Source: Streptomyces sp. NBC_00457
Lineage (GTDB): Bacteria > Actinomycetota > Actinomycetes > Streptomycetales > Streptomycetaceae
Reading direction: 5' to 3'
NCBI RefSeq assembly: GCF_036014015.1
Contig: NZ_CP107905.1
Location: forward strand, 9,982,001 to 10,046,000
Length of the DNA stretch: 64,000 nucleotides
This document shows positions 1-7,996 of this stretch, piece after piece. The translations under genes were made by a program, and so were the position numbers. How positions within the stretch are numbered: the first letter of the stretch is position 1; each line of letters opens with the position of its first letter. The notes below the pieces were generated by a model. That model was not told the DNA's origin. It did no database searches and saw only the letters and a program-made list of their open reading frames with translations.

Positions 1-72
1 GACCTCGTCGCACTCCACACATCCCATGCCACTGGGCGGAACAGCAGGGTCGATCATGTTGTCGCTCGTCAT
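1..72 (-). CDS. UBP-type zinc finger protein, N-terminal fragment (cut by window edge)
   Basis: Only the first 24 codons are inside the window; the rest lies beyond position 1. The ATG at 72-70 overlaps the TGA of the histidine kinase gene (ATGA), so the gene is the third member of a coupled operon. The visible residues start MTSDNMIDPAVPPSG and reach a Cys-x-x-Cys pair (GCVEC), which is how the small actinobacterial proteins with a UBP-type (ubiquitin-hydrolase) zinc finger begin. In eukaryotes this finger binds the C-terminal tail of ubiquitin; its role in bacteria is not known. The family call comes from the short N-terminal match and the operon context, so it is moderately secure. Confidence 0.6.
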   Translation of the reverse strand, partial: MTSDNMIDPAVPPSGMGCVECDEV

Positions 73-1526
73 ACGGCCTCCTCGGGCATGTCGTTCGCGG
101 GCGCGACCAGCGGAAGCAGCACCTGGAAGCGCGTGTCGCCCGGCTCGGACTCGACCTGAAGCGTGCCGTGATGCTTGTTGACGACGATCCGCCAGGATAT
201 GTCCAGGCCGAGCCCGGTTCCCTCGCCCACCGGCTTGGTGGTGAAGAAGGGGTCGAAGATACGGCTGCGGATCTCCTTGGGCACGCCCGGCCCGGTGTCA
301 CGGAACTCCACCAGCAACCGTTCGTGCTGGAGCGCCGTCCGCACGGTCAACGTCCCTTCGCCGCCCGCGTCGTTGATCGCGTGGACCGCGTTGTCGATCA
401 GGTTGGTCCACACCTGGTTGAGCTCCGCCGGGTACGCCGGAATGTTCGGGAGCGTACGGTCGTACTCCTTGACGACCTTGATCCGCTCCCCGATCTTGCC
501 CGAGAGCATCAGCAGGGTGCTGTCGAGGAGTTCATGCACGTCGGCGACCTGATAGGGCGCCCGGTCGAGCTGCGAATACTGCTTGGCCGCGTCGACGAGG
601 TGGGAGATGCGGTTGGTGGAGTCGTTGATCTCGTCCATCAACAGCTCGGTCTCGACGGTGTAGTTGAGCCACCCGATCGCGTTCGGCAGGATCTCCTCGT
701 CCACGGCCGCCGCGATCTGGTCGAGCCAGTCGGTGTCGATGCCGGCCTGCACGAAGGTCGGCGCGATCCGCCAGCCCTCCTGGATGTCGTGGTCGTCGAG
801 CCAGTCGGTGAGGGCGTCCTCCCGGTCGGCGGCTTCCAGCGGAGTCAGCACGGGTGCCTTGGCGACGCGTTCGGCGGTGCGTTCCTGGATGTCGATGAGG
901 TTCGCCATGACCTCGGGGGAGTAGGAGCCCTGGGCGATGACGGCGAGCTTGTGCCGCATCTTGCCCACGCGCTCCCGGAGCGTCGCGGTGGCTCGTACGG
1001 CCGCCGCTGCCGGGTTGTTGAGCTCGTGGGTCAGACCCGCCGACAACGACCCGAGTGCCAGCAGCCGTTCGCGCTCCCCGATGGCCCGCTGGGTGTTCTT
1101 CGAGCCGAAGAAGAGGCCTTCGAGCAGGTGGACCGCCATGGGGAACCACTGCTGCATGAAGGCCGCGAACTCCTCGGCGGGCACCACGAAGAACCGGGTG
1201 GGTTCCGTGACCCGCATGGAGCTGTTGTAGACCTGGCGTACCCGGTCCCCGAGGTACGCCTGCATGGATCCCGCGTACACCCCGCGCTGGGAGGTGCGGG
1301 TGACCTCCACGTCGTCGACGCCGACCCGGCGGGAGAGCACCACCGTGCCCTCGATCATGACGTAGAAGCAGGTGGCGGGCTCGCCCTCGGTGTACACGGG
1401 CCCGGGCTCGAACTTCTCCACCCGCCCCGCGCGGCACAGCTGTCCGAGCTGCTCGGCGGACAGCTTCTCGAACAGGAACAGCGACCCGATCTCCGCGGGG
1501 CTGCACGGCATCGGCTGCCCGCTCAC
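69..1526 (-). CDS. Crp-domain sensor histidine kinase (ATP-binding)
   Basis: 485-aa cytosolic sensor kinase with no membrane segment. Residues about 10-130 form a cyclic-nucleotide-binding (Crp-type) domain. The H-box follows (SAGLTHELNNP, His167), then an insert of about 130 residues before the second dimerisation helix (NRISHLVDAAKQYSQLDR). The catalytic domain has an N-box (NLIDNAVHAI, Asn379), DTGPG (410-414) and GTGLGL (436-441), so kinase activity looks intact. The phosphate-cassette region of the Crp domain does not match the cAMP-binding consensus, so the ligand is unknown. The GTG at 1526 overlaps the upstream TGA (GTGA), which fixes the start; a longer in-frame extension has no domain support. 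The likely partner is the receiver domain in the preceding gene. Confidence 0.88.
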   Translation of the reverse strand: MSGQPMPCSPAEIGSLFLFEKLSAEQLGQLCRAGRVEKFEPGPVYTEGEPATCFYVMIEGTVVLSRRVGVDDVEVTRTSQRGVYAGSMQAYLGDRVRQVYNSSMRVTEPTRFFVVPAEEFAAFMQQWFPMAVHLLEGLFFGSKNTQRAIGERERLLALGSLSAGLTHELNNPAAAAVRATATLRERVGKMRHKLAVIAQGSYSPEVMANLIDIQERTAERVAKAPVLTPLEAADREDALTDWLDDHDIQEGWRIAPTFVQAGIDTDWLDQIAAAVDEEILPNAIGWLNYTVETELLMDEINDSTNRISHLVDAAKQYSQLDRAPYQVADVHELLDSTLLMLSGKIGERIKVVKEYDRTLPNIPAYPAELNQVWTNLIDNAVHAINDAGGEGTLTVRTALQHERLLVEFRDTGPGVPKEIRSRIFDPFFTTKPVGEGTGLGLDISWRIVVNKHHGTLQVESEPGDTRFQVLLPLVAPANDMPEEAV

Positions 1527-3199
1527 GACTGCTCCAGATACCGGTGGACGAGCATCACGGCCATGGCTCCCTCTCCGACGGCGGACGCGACGCGCTTGGC
1601 GGACTCGGCGCGCGCGTCGCCCGCCACGAACACGCCGGGAATGTTGGTCTCCAGGTGGTACGGCGGCCGGTCCAGCTCCCAGTCCGCAGGTGGCCGCCCG
1701 TCCGGGGTCAGATCGGGCCCGGCCAGGATGAACCCGCGCTCGTCCCGCAGCACCGTGCCGTCCAGCCAGTCGGTCAGCGGAGCGGCGCCGATGAACACGA
1801 ACATCCACTGCGCGTCGACGAGTTCGGTCTCACCGGTCTGCGTGTCGCGCAGGGTGAGCTGTTCCAGGTGGTCGGAGCCATGCGCGGACTCGACGACGGT
1901 TTGTGCGCGGACCGAAATGTTCGGTGCCTCGTCGATCTGCTGGATCAGGTAGTGCGACATCGACGCGGACAGGTCCGCCCCGCGCACCAGCAGGGTGACC
2001 GACTTGGCGCCCCGGGCCAGGTACATCGCCGCCTGCCCCGCCGAGTTGGCGCCACCGACGATGTACACGTCCTGCCCCTGGCAGGAGGCCGCCTCCGTGA
2101 GCGCCGAGCCGTAGAACACCCCGCAGCCGGTCAGGTCGTCGCAGCCCGGTGCCTCGAGCTGCCGGTACGACACGCCGGTCGCCAGGATCACACTGTGCGC
2201 GGCGATCGCCGACCCGTCCGAGAACCGTACGACCCGTGCCGCGCCGTTGATCTCCAGCCCCGTCACCTCGCGCGCGGTGAGGATCTCGGCGTCGAACCTC
2301 GCCGCCTGCCGCCGCGCCCGGTCGGTGAGCTGAGCCCCCGAGACGCCGTCCGGGAAGCCCAGGTAGTTCTCGATCCGCGAACTCTGCCCGGCCTGCCCAC
2401 CGGTCGCCGACCGCTCCACGAGCACGGTCCGCAGCCCCTCCGAGGCCCCGTACACGGCCGCACCCAGCCCGGCCGGACCGCCCCCGATCACCACGAGGTC
2501 GTAGAAGTCGGCCATCGGCGTGGTCGCCAGCCCGACACGGGCGGCGAGCTCCGGCGCGTCCGGCTCGACGAGGGGCGTGCCGTCCGCGGTGATCACCACC
2601 GGCAGCCGCTGCCCGTCCTGCCCGGCGGCCGTCAGCAGCCGCCGCCCCTCGGGTTCGTCGGCGGAGTACCAGCGGTACGGCACCTGGTTGCGGGCCAGGA
2701 ACTCCCGTACGTCCGAGGAACGCGCCGACCAGCGGTGCCCGACCACCTTGGTGCTGGGCACCGGCCGGTAGTCGCTGCACCGCCAGGCCTCCAGCAGATC
2801 GTCGAGGACGGGATACAGCTTCTCCTCCGGCGGATCCCACGGCTTGAGCAGATAGTGGTCGAGGTCGACGACGTTGATCGCGTCGATCGCCGCGTTCGTG
2901 TCCGCGTACGCGGTCAGCAGCACCCGCCGTGCGCCCGGGTAGACGTCCAGCGCCTGCTCCAGGAACTCGATGCCGTTCATCTGCGGCATCCGGTAGTCGG
3001 CCAGGAGCACGGCCACCAGATCGCCGCGCAGCTTCAGCTCACGCAGCGCGTCCAGTGCGGACTCGCCGGACTCCGCGCGCACGATCCGGTACGACCCGCC
3101 GTAGCGGCGCCGCAGGTCGCGGGCGACGGCACGGGAGACTCCCGGGTCGTCGTCCACGGTCATGATGACGGTCCGCGCTGCGTCGGCGGCCTGTGCCAT
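1523..3199 (-). CDS. Receiver domain fused to thioredoxin-reductase-like FAD oxidoreductase
   Basis: 558-aa fusion. Residues 10-125 are a complete response-regulator receiver: acidic patch VDDDP, phospho-acceptor Asp68 (LLADYRMP), Thr96 and Lys119 (LLKPW). Residues about 150-230 look like a glutaredoxin/thioredoxin-fold domain with no cysteine pair. From about 240 on is a class-II thioredoxin-reductase-like flavoprotein: FAD motif GGGPAGLGAAVYGASEG, GGQAG, NAD(P)H motif VGGANSAGQAA and C-terminal GVFVAGDARAES. The place where thioredoxin reductases carry C-A-T-C reads FYGSALTEAASC, so the redox dithiol is missing. There is no DNA-binding output domain, so phosphorylation presumably controls the flavoprotein. 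The ATG at 3199 follows a GGGAG site. First gene of the operon; coupled to the Crp-domain kinase. Confidence 0.9.
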   Translation of the reverse strand: MAQAADAARTVIMTVDDDPGVSRAVARDLRRRYGGSYRIVRAESGESALDALRELKLRGDLVAVLLADYRMPQMNGIEFLEQALDVYPGARRVLLTAYADTNAAIDAINVVDLDHYLLKPWDPPEEKLYPVLDDLLEAWRCSDYRPVPSTKVVGHRWSARSSDVREFLARNQVPYRWYSADEPEGRRLLTAAGQDGQRLPVVITADGTPLVEPDAPELAARVGLATTPMADFYDLVVIGGGPAGLGAAVYGASEGLRTVLVERSATGGQAGQSSRIENYLGFPDGVSGAQLTDRARRQAARFDAEILTAREVTGLEINGAARVVRFSDGSAIAAHSVILATGVSYRQLEAPGCDDLTGCGVFYGSALTEAASCQGQDVYIVGGANSAGQAAMYLARGAKSVTLLVRGADLSASMSHYLIQQIDEAPNISVRAQTVVESAHGSDHLEQLTLRDTQTGETELVDAQWMFVFIGAAPLTDWLDGTVLRDERGFILAGPDLTPDGRPPADWELDRPPYHLETNIPGVFVAGDARAESAKRVASAVGEGAMAVMLVHRYLEQS

Positions 3200-3322
3200 A
3201 CGTCTCCCACCCCGAGAGCGATCGGATGCCGGGTACGGCGACCCCGTGCCGCCGCGCCGGCTCCCGCCCATCGTATGTTCGATCGTCCCGCTTCGCTCAG
3301 GTATGCGGGATGCCGGAGCCCG

Positions 3323-3679
3323 TCAGCGGCGCCGCGAGCTCAGCACGCAGAACTCGTTGCCCTCCGGGTCGGCAAGCGTCACCCAGCTCTCCGCGCCCGT
3401 CTGGCCGACGTCCGCGTGCCGTGCGCCGAGCGCGAGGAAGCGGGCGACCTCGGCCTCCTGGTCGTCGGGACGGAAGTCGAGGTGCAGCCGGTTCTTGACC
3501 GTCTTGCCCTCGGGGACGGGCGCGAAGATCAGCCCCGGCAGCCGGTCCTTGCGCGGCCGGATCTCGAACTCCTCGGGCGAATCGTTGATCACCACCCACC
3601 CCAGCGCCTCGGCCCACCAGCGGCCCAGGGCGACCGCGTCGGCCGCGTCCACGTTGACTTGCTCCCATTCGAGGCCCAT
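3323..3679 (-). CDS. VOC (glyoxalase-like) family protein
   Basis: 118-aa single VOC-fold protein. It has the two beta-alpha-beta modules typical of one glyoxalase/bleomycin-resistance unit: an N-terminal half with RWWAEALGW and EFEIRPR, and a C-terminal half with LHLDFRPDDQ and WVTLADPEGNEFCVL, the last being the diagnostic end of the second module. Members bind a divalent metal or sequester small molecules; the substrate cannot be told from sequence. It stands alone, divergent from the universal stress gene. Confidence 0.82.
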   Translation of the reverse strand: MGLEWEQVNVDAADAVALGRWWAEALGWVVINDSPEEFEIRPRKDRLPGLIFAPVPEGKTVKNRLHLDFRPDDQEAEVARFLALGARHADVGQTGAESWVTLADPEGNEFCVLSSRRR

Positions 3680-3754
3680 CCCGGCAGCGTAGTGAAGACT
3701 GTTCCGACGAAGCGACCGCGATGACCAAGCGACGCACTACAGGGAGGCAACCGC

Positions 3755-4627
3755 ATGACACGCCCGATCACGGCAGGGGTCGACGGGACCGAGGAGAGCC
3801 ACGCCGCGCTGGCCTGGGCGGCCCGCGAGGCGGTCCGTCGCGGACTGCCGCTCCGGGTGGTGCACGCCTGGCGGTTCCAGCCGCACGAGGCGATCGACGC
3901 CGGGGACGCCGACAGCCAGGCCGGGTGGGTGCGCGAGGCCGCGGCGGCCGCCGCCCGGACCGTCACCGAGCGGCACCCGGAGCTCGACGTGACGACGGAC
4001 GTGCTCGAAGGCGGCCCGGTCGACACCCTGGCCGCCGCGGCGGCCGACGCCGAGATGCTGGTGCTCGGCTCGCGCGGCCACGGCCGGGTCGTCGGCTTTC
4101 TGCTCGGCTCGGTCGGACAGCAGGTCATCGTCGGGGCCACGGGTCCCGTCGTCCTCGTACGAGCGGGGGACGAGCCGGCCGCCGAGGCCGCGGGCCGTGA
4201 GGTCGTCGTGGGACAGCTGGGCGACCCGGACGACAGTGCGGCCGCACTGCGGTTCGCGTTCGAGACGGCCGCCGCGCGCGGGGCGAGGGTCCGTGCCGTA
4301 CGGGCCTGGACGCTGCCGACGGTGTTCTCCTACAGCCCGGGCTCGCTGAAGCTGCTCGACGAGGCCGGGGGCCTGGAGCCGTACGAGAAGAAGGCGCTGG
4401 CCGCGGCGGTGCAGCCGTGGCGGGACCGCTTCCCGGACGTCCCGGTGGTGGAGCACGTGGAGATGGGCAGCGCGGGGCAGGTGCTGCTGGCGGTGGCGGG
4501 GCAGGCCCAGCTGATGGTGGTAGGCCGCCGGGCCCGCCGTACGGCCGTCGGCGCACGGATCGGCTCGGTCGCCCACGGGGTCCTGCATCACGCGGGCTGC
4601 CCGGTGGCCGTGGTGCCGCCCGCCTGA
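3755..4627 (+). CDS. Universal stress protein, tandem UspA domains
   Basis: 290-aa cytosolic protein with two UspA domains in tandem (about 1-145 and 150-290). Domain 1 opens with ITAGVDGTEESHAALAWAA and ends with the nucleotide-binding loop GSRGHGRVVGFLLGSV, matching G-2x-G-9x-G(S/T). Domain 2 starts VVVGQLGDPDDSAAALRFA and ends VGRRARRTAVGARIGSVAHGV, a less canonical loop. Tandem Usp proteins of this length are common in actinobacteria and act in dormancy, hypoxia and stress responses by binding ATP. The start ATG at 3755 follows an AGGGAGG site. Convergent with the DUF4032 gene one base downstream. Confidence 0.9.
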   Translation: MTRPITAGVDGTEESHAALAWAAREAVRRGLPLRVVHAWRFQPHEAIDAGDADSQAGWVREAAAAAARTVTERHPELDVTTDVLEGGPVDTLAAAAADAEMLVLGSRGHGRVVGFLLGSVGQQVIVGATGPVVLVRAGDEPAAEAAGREVVVGQLGDPDDSAAALRFAFETAAARGARVRAVRAWTLPTVFSYSPGSLKLLDEAGGLEPYEKKALAAAVQPWRDRFPDVPVVEHVEMGSAGQVLLAVAGQAQLMVVGRRARRTAVGARIGSVAHGVLHHAGCPVAVVPPA

Positions 4628-4628
4628 G

Positions 4629-5861
4629 TCACTCGGCTGTCGGCTGCAGTGTCTCGCGCGCCTTGGGCAGGATGTTCTTGACGTAGTCGTCCACCGCCGT
4701 GTCCAGCCCGATGTCGTGCTGGGCACGCTCGGACATGTACCAGCGGTGTTCGAGCAGCTGGTGGTAGATCTCGGCCGCGTCCATCGAGCCGCGCAGCTCC
4801 AGCGGCACCGCACGCACGGTGGGACGGAACACGTCCCGCACCCAGCGGTGGGCGAGCACTTCCGGGCGGGCGCCGAGGGGGTCGCCCGGGGCGTAGTCGT
4901 CCTGGGTGGCCATCCAGCTCTCCAGGTCGTTCAGGAGCCGCCGCGCCTGGTTCTCCTCGGTGTCGAGGCCGGTCAGCCGGAGCAGCTGGCGCTGGTGGTG
5001 GCCCGCGTCGACGACCTTGGGGACGAAGGTGACCGTGTCGCCGTGGGAGTTGTGCTCGATCTGCATCTCGGCCACGTCGAAACCGAGTTCGTTCAGGCGG
5101 CGTATGCGGCGCTCTATGTAGTGGTACTTGCCCGCCGGGTAGACGGAGGTGCGGGTCAGCTCGCCCCACAGGTCCCGGTAGCGTCCGCAGATCTCGGTGC
5201 CGAACTCGATCGGGTCGACGGACGGGTGCAGCGCCCCCGACGCCTCCAGGTCGAGCAGTTCGCCGCTGATGTTGACCCGGGCGAGGTCGAGGTCGTAGTC
5301 GCGCTGTCCGTCGCTGAGCTGCGGATGCAGGTCACCGGTCTCGGCGTCCACGAGATACGCGGCATAGGCGCCCGCGTCCCGCCGGAAAAGCGTGTTGGAC
5401 AGCGAGCAGTCGCCCCAGGCGAACCCGGCGAGGTGCAGCCGCACGAGCAGCACGGCCAGGGCGTCCATGAGGCGGTGCATGGTGGCCGGGCGCATCGTCG
5501 TCTCGAACATCGAGCGGTACGGCATCGAGCCGCCGAGATGCCGGGTGATGAGCACCGGTTCCAGCGGCGCCCCGTCCTTGTCGGCGCGCCCGGTGACCAC
5601 GGCGAGGGGGTCGACCGCGGGGATGCCGATCCGGTCCAGGTCGCGCAGCAGCTCGTACTCGCGCAGCGCGGGCCGTTCGGCCAGCTCCTTGACGGCGATG
5701 ACCTCGGAGCCGGCCCGGGCGTAGCGCACCACGTGGCGGGAGATGCCGCGCGGCAGCGGGACGAGGTACTCCTCGGGCCACTCCTCCAGCGGCACGTCCC
5801 ACGGCAGCTCGAGGAGGAGCGCGGGGTGCTCCGGGTTGGTCGCGCTGATCTGCAATGCCAT
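4629..5861 (-). CDS. DUF4032 kinase-like protein
   Basis: 410-aa soluble protein of the DUF4032 family, which has a protein-kinase-like (lipopolysaccharide-kinase/InaA-like) N-terminal fold. Kinase landmarks are visible: a VIAVKEL lysine (Lys58), a helix-C glutamate (REYELL, Glu68 or Glu70), a catalytic-loop-like WGDCSLSN (Asp151, Asn156) and a DFG-equivalent VDAE (Asp172). The C-terminal 180 residues, including the RRLNELGFDV and EIYHQLLEHRWYMSE stretches, are the family-specific part. The substrate is unknown. The start at 5861 is where the conserved sequence begins (MALQISATNPEHPALL); a strong ribosome binding site is not obvious. Adjacent to an MBL-fold gene on the same strand. Confidence 0.82.
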   Translation of the reverse strand: MALQISATNPEHPALLLELPWDVPLEEWPEEYLVPLPRGISRHVVRYARAGSEVIAVKELAERPALREYELLRDLDRIGIPAVDPLAVVTGRADKDGAPLEPVLITRHLGGSMPYRSMFETTMRPATMHRLMDALAVLLVRLHLAGFAWGDCSLSNTLFRRDAGAYAAYLVDAETGDLHPQLSDGQRDYDLDLARVNISGELLDLEASGALHPSVDPIEFGTEICGRYRDLWGELTRTSVYPAGKYHYIERRIRRLNELGFDVAEMQIEHNSHGDTVTFVPKVVDAGHHQRQLLRLTGLDTEENQARRLLNDLESWMATQDDYAPGDPLGARPEVLAHRWVRDVFRPTVRAVPLELRGSMDAAEIYHQLLEHRWYMSERAQHDIGLDTAVDDYVKNILPKARETLQPTAE

Positions 5862-5871
5862 GGCCAGAACT

Positions 5872-6618
5872 CTAGAGCGCGCGCTCCCGTGCGTGCCGTG
5901 CCGCCTCACGTACTGGACCGCGGTGCACCGGCCCGTGCCCGGGGACCAGGACATCGCCGTCGAGGCCCTCCAGAATCTCCAGCGAGCTCACGGCACGAGA
6001 ACGGTCGTGGTGGAACATGTCCGGCAGCAACTGGGGCCCCTTGGCGCGGGAGGTGGGGTGGCCGCTGACCAGGGCGTCGCCGGAGATCACCACTCCGGTG
6101 CCCGGGAGGTGGTAGGCGGTGTGGCCGAGCGTATGGCCGGGCGTGTGGACGGGGACGGGGCGGCCCGGCAGGTCGAGCGGCCCCCGCGTCGGGAACGGCT
6201 GCGGTTCGGCGACCGGGACATGGGCGGTGCCGCCGACCCGCAGGGCGTGCACGGCCCACGGCAGGACGCCGGGACGCCAGCCGTTTCTGAGGACCCGGCC
6301 GATGGACACCTGGTGCAGGAAATCGCGGCGGGCGTGCGGCACTTCGGCCTCGTGCAGGTAGACGGGCGTGCCGTACGTGCGGCGCAGGTGCTCGGCGGAA
6401 CCCAGGTGGTCGTTGTGGGCGTGCGTGATCAGTACCGCCGTCACCGCCTCCGGTGAACTGCCCACCTCCGCAAGGGAAGCGAGGAGCCGCTCCCGGTCGC
6501 CGAGGTACCCCGTGTCGATCAGCGTGACGGCGTCCCCTTCACTCAGGATCACCCAGTTCGTGTTGCTTCCGTGCACCAGGTAGGTGCCGTCGGCGACTTG
6601 CTGCACGGCTGCCCGCAT
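5872..6618 (-). CDS. MBL-fold metallo-hydrolase
   Basis: 248-aa metallo-beta-lactamase-fold hydrolase. It has the metal-binding motif THAHNDHLGSAEHL (HxHxDH), a later metal histidine in VHTPGHTLGHTAYHL and the distal VPGHGPV motif, so both zinc sites look occupied. The N-terminus (YLVHGSNTNWVILSEGDAVTLIDTG) is typical of glyoxalase-II-like and lactonase-like members; the substrate is unknown. The ATG at 6618 is the start at which the family fold begins. The gene ends 10 bp upstream of the DUF4032 start on the same strand, so the two are probably co-transcribed. Confidence 0.86.
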   Translation of the reverse strand: MRAAVQQVADGTYLVHGSNTNWVILSEGDAVTLIDTGYLGDRERLLASLAEVGSSPEAVTAVLITHAHNDHLGSAEHLRRTYGTPVYLHEAEVPHARRDFLHQVSIGRVLRNGWRPGVLPWAVHALRVGGTAHVPVAEPQPFPTRGPLDLPGRPVPVHTPGHTLGHTAYHLPGTGVVISGDALVSGHPTSRAKGPQLLPDMFHHDRSRAVSSLEILEGLDGDVLVPGHGPVHRGPVREAARHARERAL

Positions 6619-6692
6619 GATCGTCCCGAGTGGTGAGGTCCTTGTCCGACGGCACCAGCAAAGCAGACGCCGAGCGGTCCGGCGCCTAGGGG

Positions 6693-7862
6693 TCAGCGCA
6701 TCCCGAACAGGAAACGCGTCACCCTGGTCCGGCGGACCGCGAACTCGTACACCACGAGGATCACCGCCAGCGAACAGGCCACGATCACGGCGTACTTGAC
6801 GGCAATCGGCGCGTCCCAGCCCACCACCCCGTAGGCGAAGGCGACCACCACCGGCTGGTGCAGCACATACAACGGAAGCGCGGCGACCGCGAAGTACGGC
6901 AGGAGCCGGCCGGTGCGTGCACGCTCGGGCCCCTCGCGCTCCCGCGGCCGGTCCAGCAACCCCATGATCGCCACCACCCAGCACCAGCCCGCCGCCCCGA
7001 ACACCGCCCGCGTGCCCAGCGACAACGGAGTCCAGTCGGTGAAGGGGTCGTCCTCGCTCAGGAACCCGGGAGCGGTCCCGCAGAACAGGACGAGCCCGAC
7101 CACACCGACCGGCCGGGCGAGGCGGCGCATGGCGGCACGGATCCGCTCGTCACCGGCGAGCGCGTAACCGTAGACGAAGAACAGCAGGTACGCCCACCGA
7201 TTCCAGCCCGCGTAGTCCTCCTCCATGCCGGCCAGGGAGTTGATCAGCGCGAGGGGCAGGGCGGGCAGCAGGAGCAGCGTGGGCCTGCGTTCCACCGCGG
7301 CTCCCGCGCGTTCGGCGCCGGTCGCGACGGGCGCTGCCACCGGTGCGAGGAGCAGACAGAACGCGAGCAGGAGCACGACGAACCACAGGTGACCGGTCTC
7401 GAAGTGGTCGCCGGTGAGGACGAAGGGGAAGTCCGCCAGGTCCAGGTGGACTTGGAAGAAGCGGGGCCAGAAGCTCCAGTACGACTCGTCGTAGCCGGGG
7501 TCGGCCGCGCGCAGCCGCAGCCACTGCGGGACGGTCACGAGGGTGAGCGTCGCGAAGACCAGGGGTACGCCCAGGCGCAGCAGGCGCTCACGGGCGAAAC
7601 CGCCCGGGCCGCGGCGGCGGATCGAGTACCGGGCACCGAGCCCGGCGACGAGGAACAGCATGGGCATCGCCCAGATCACGCCGAGCCCGGCGACGACGGT
7701 CACCGCGTCCGTCGTGTCGGCGTTCTTGACGTAGAAGTCGTCGTCCGGGGAGAACACCAGGGCGGCATGGAAGAAGACCAGGCCGACGACGACGAGCGCC
7801 CGCAGCGCATCCAGTTCACGGCGCCGGGGAGCGGCCGTCGTCCGCGCGGATTCCGTGTCCAT
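6693..7862 (-). CDS. Membrane acyltransferase (acyltransferase-3 family)
   Basis: 389-aa integral membrane protein with about ten hydrophobic segments. The N-terminal motif RRRELDALRALVVVGLVFFHAALVF carries the Arg and His typical of acyltransferase-3 proteins (OafB/WecH/OpgC type), which O-acylate sugars or peptides at the membrane. Segments such as VVLLLAFCLLLAPVAAPVA and YAVIVACSLAVILVVYEF are membrane helices. The acceptor cannot be inferred from the neighbours. Its start lies after the intergenic hairpin behind alkB. Confidence 0.82.
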   Translation of the reverse strand: MDTESARTTAAPRRRELDALRALVVVGLVFFHAALVFSPDDDFYVKNADTTDAVTVVAGLGVIWAMPMLFLVAGLGARYSIRRRGPGGFARERLLRLGVPLVFATLTLVTVPQWLRLRAADPGYDESYWSFWPRFFQVHLDLADFPFVLTGDHFETGHLWFVVLLLAFCLLLAPVAAPVATGAERAGAAVERRPTLLLLPALPLALINSLAGMEEDYAGWNRWAYLLFFVYGYALAGDERIRAAMRRLARPVGVVGLVLFCGTAPGFLSEDDPFTDWTPLSLGTRAVFGAAGWCWVVAIMGLLDRPREREGPERARTGRLLPYFAVAALPLYVLHQPVVVAFAYGVVGWDAPIAVKYAVIVACSLAVILVVYEFAVRRTRVTRFLFGMR

Positions 7863-7930
7863 ACGACCCCCAAGTGCGGCCCAGTGTGGGGGAGAAGGAC
7901 AAGGGACGACAGGGTTCCGTCAGGGGATGA

Positions 7931-7963
7931 GGCTGCCTCCGGCACCGTCCCCCGGAGGCAGCC
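7931..7963 (-). terminator. Hairpin terminator downstream of alkB
   Basis: Perfect inverted repeat with 12-bp arms (GGCTGCCTCCGG / CCGGAGGCAGCC) and a 9-nt loop, starting 34 nt after the alkB stop on the minus strand. It lacks a T tract, as many Streptomyces terminators do. It lies between alkB and the acyltransferase start, so it would isolate the two. Confidence 0.6.
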
Positions 7964-7996
7964 CCCGCGCGCATCCGAAGCGGCCGCCTCTCCGCC

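Noticed and set aside
168..1952. Long plus-strand open frame antisense to the kinase and flavoprotein genes
   Set aside because: It has no recognisable domain; the minus-strand frames carry complete kinase and flavoprotein motifs, so this is a high-GC shadow frame.
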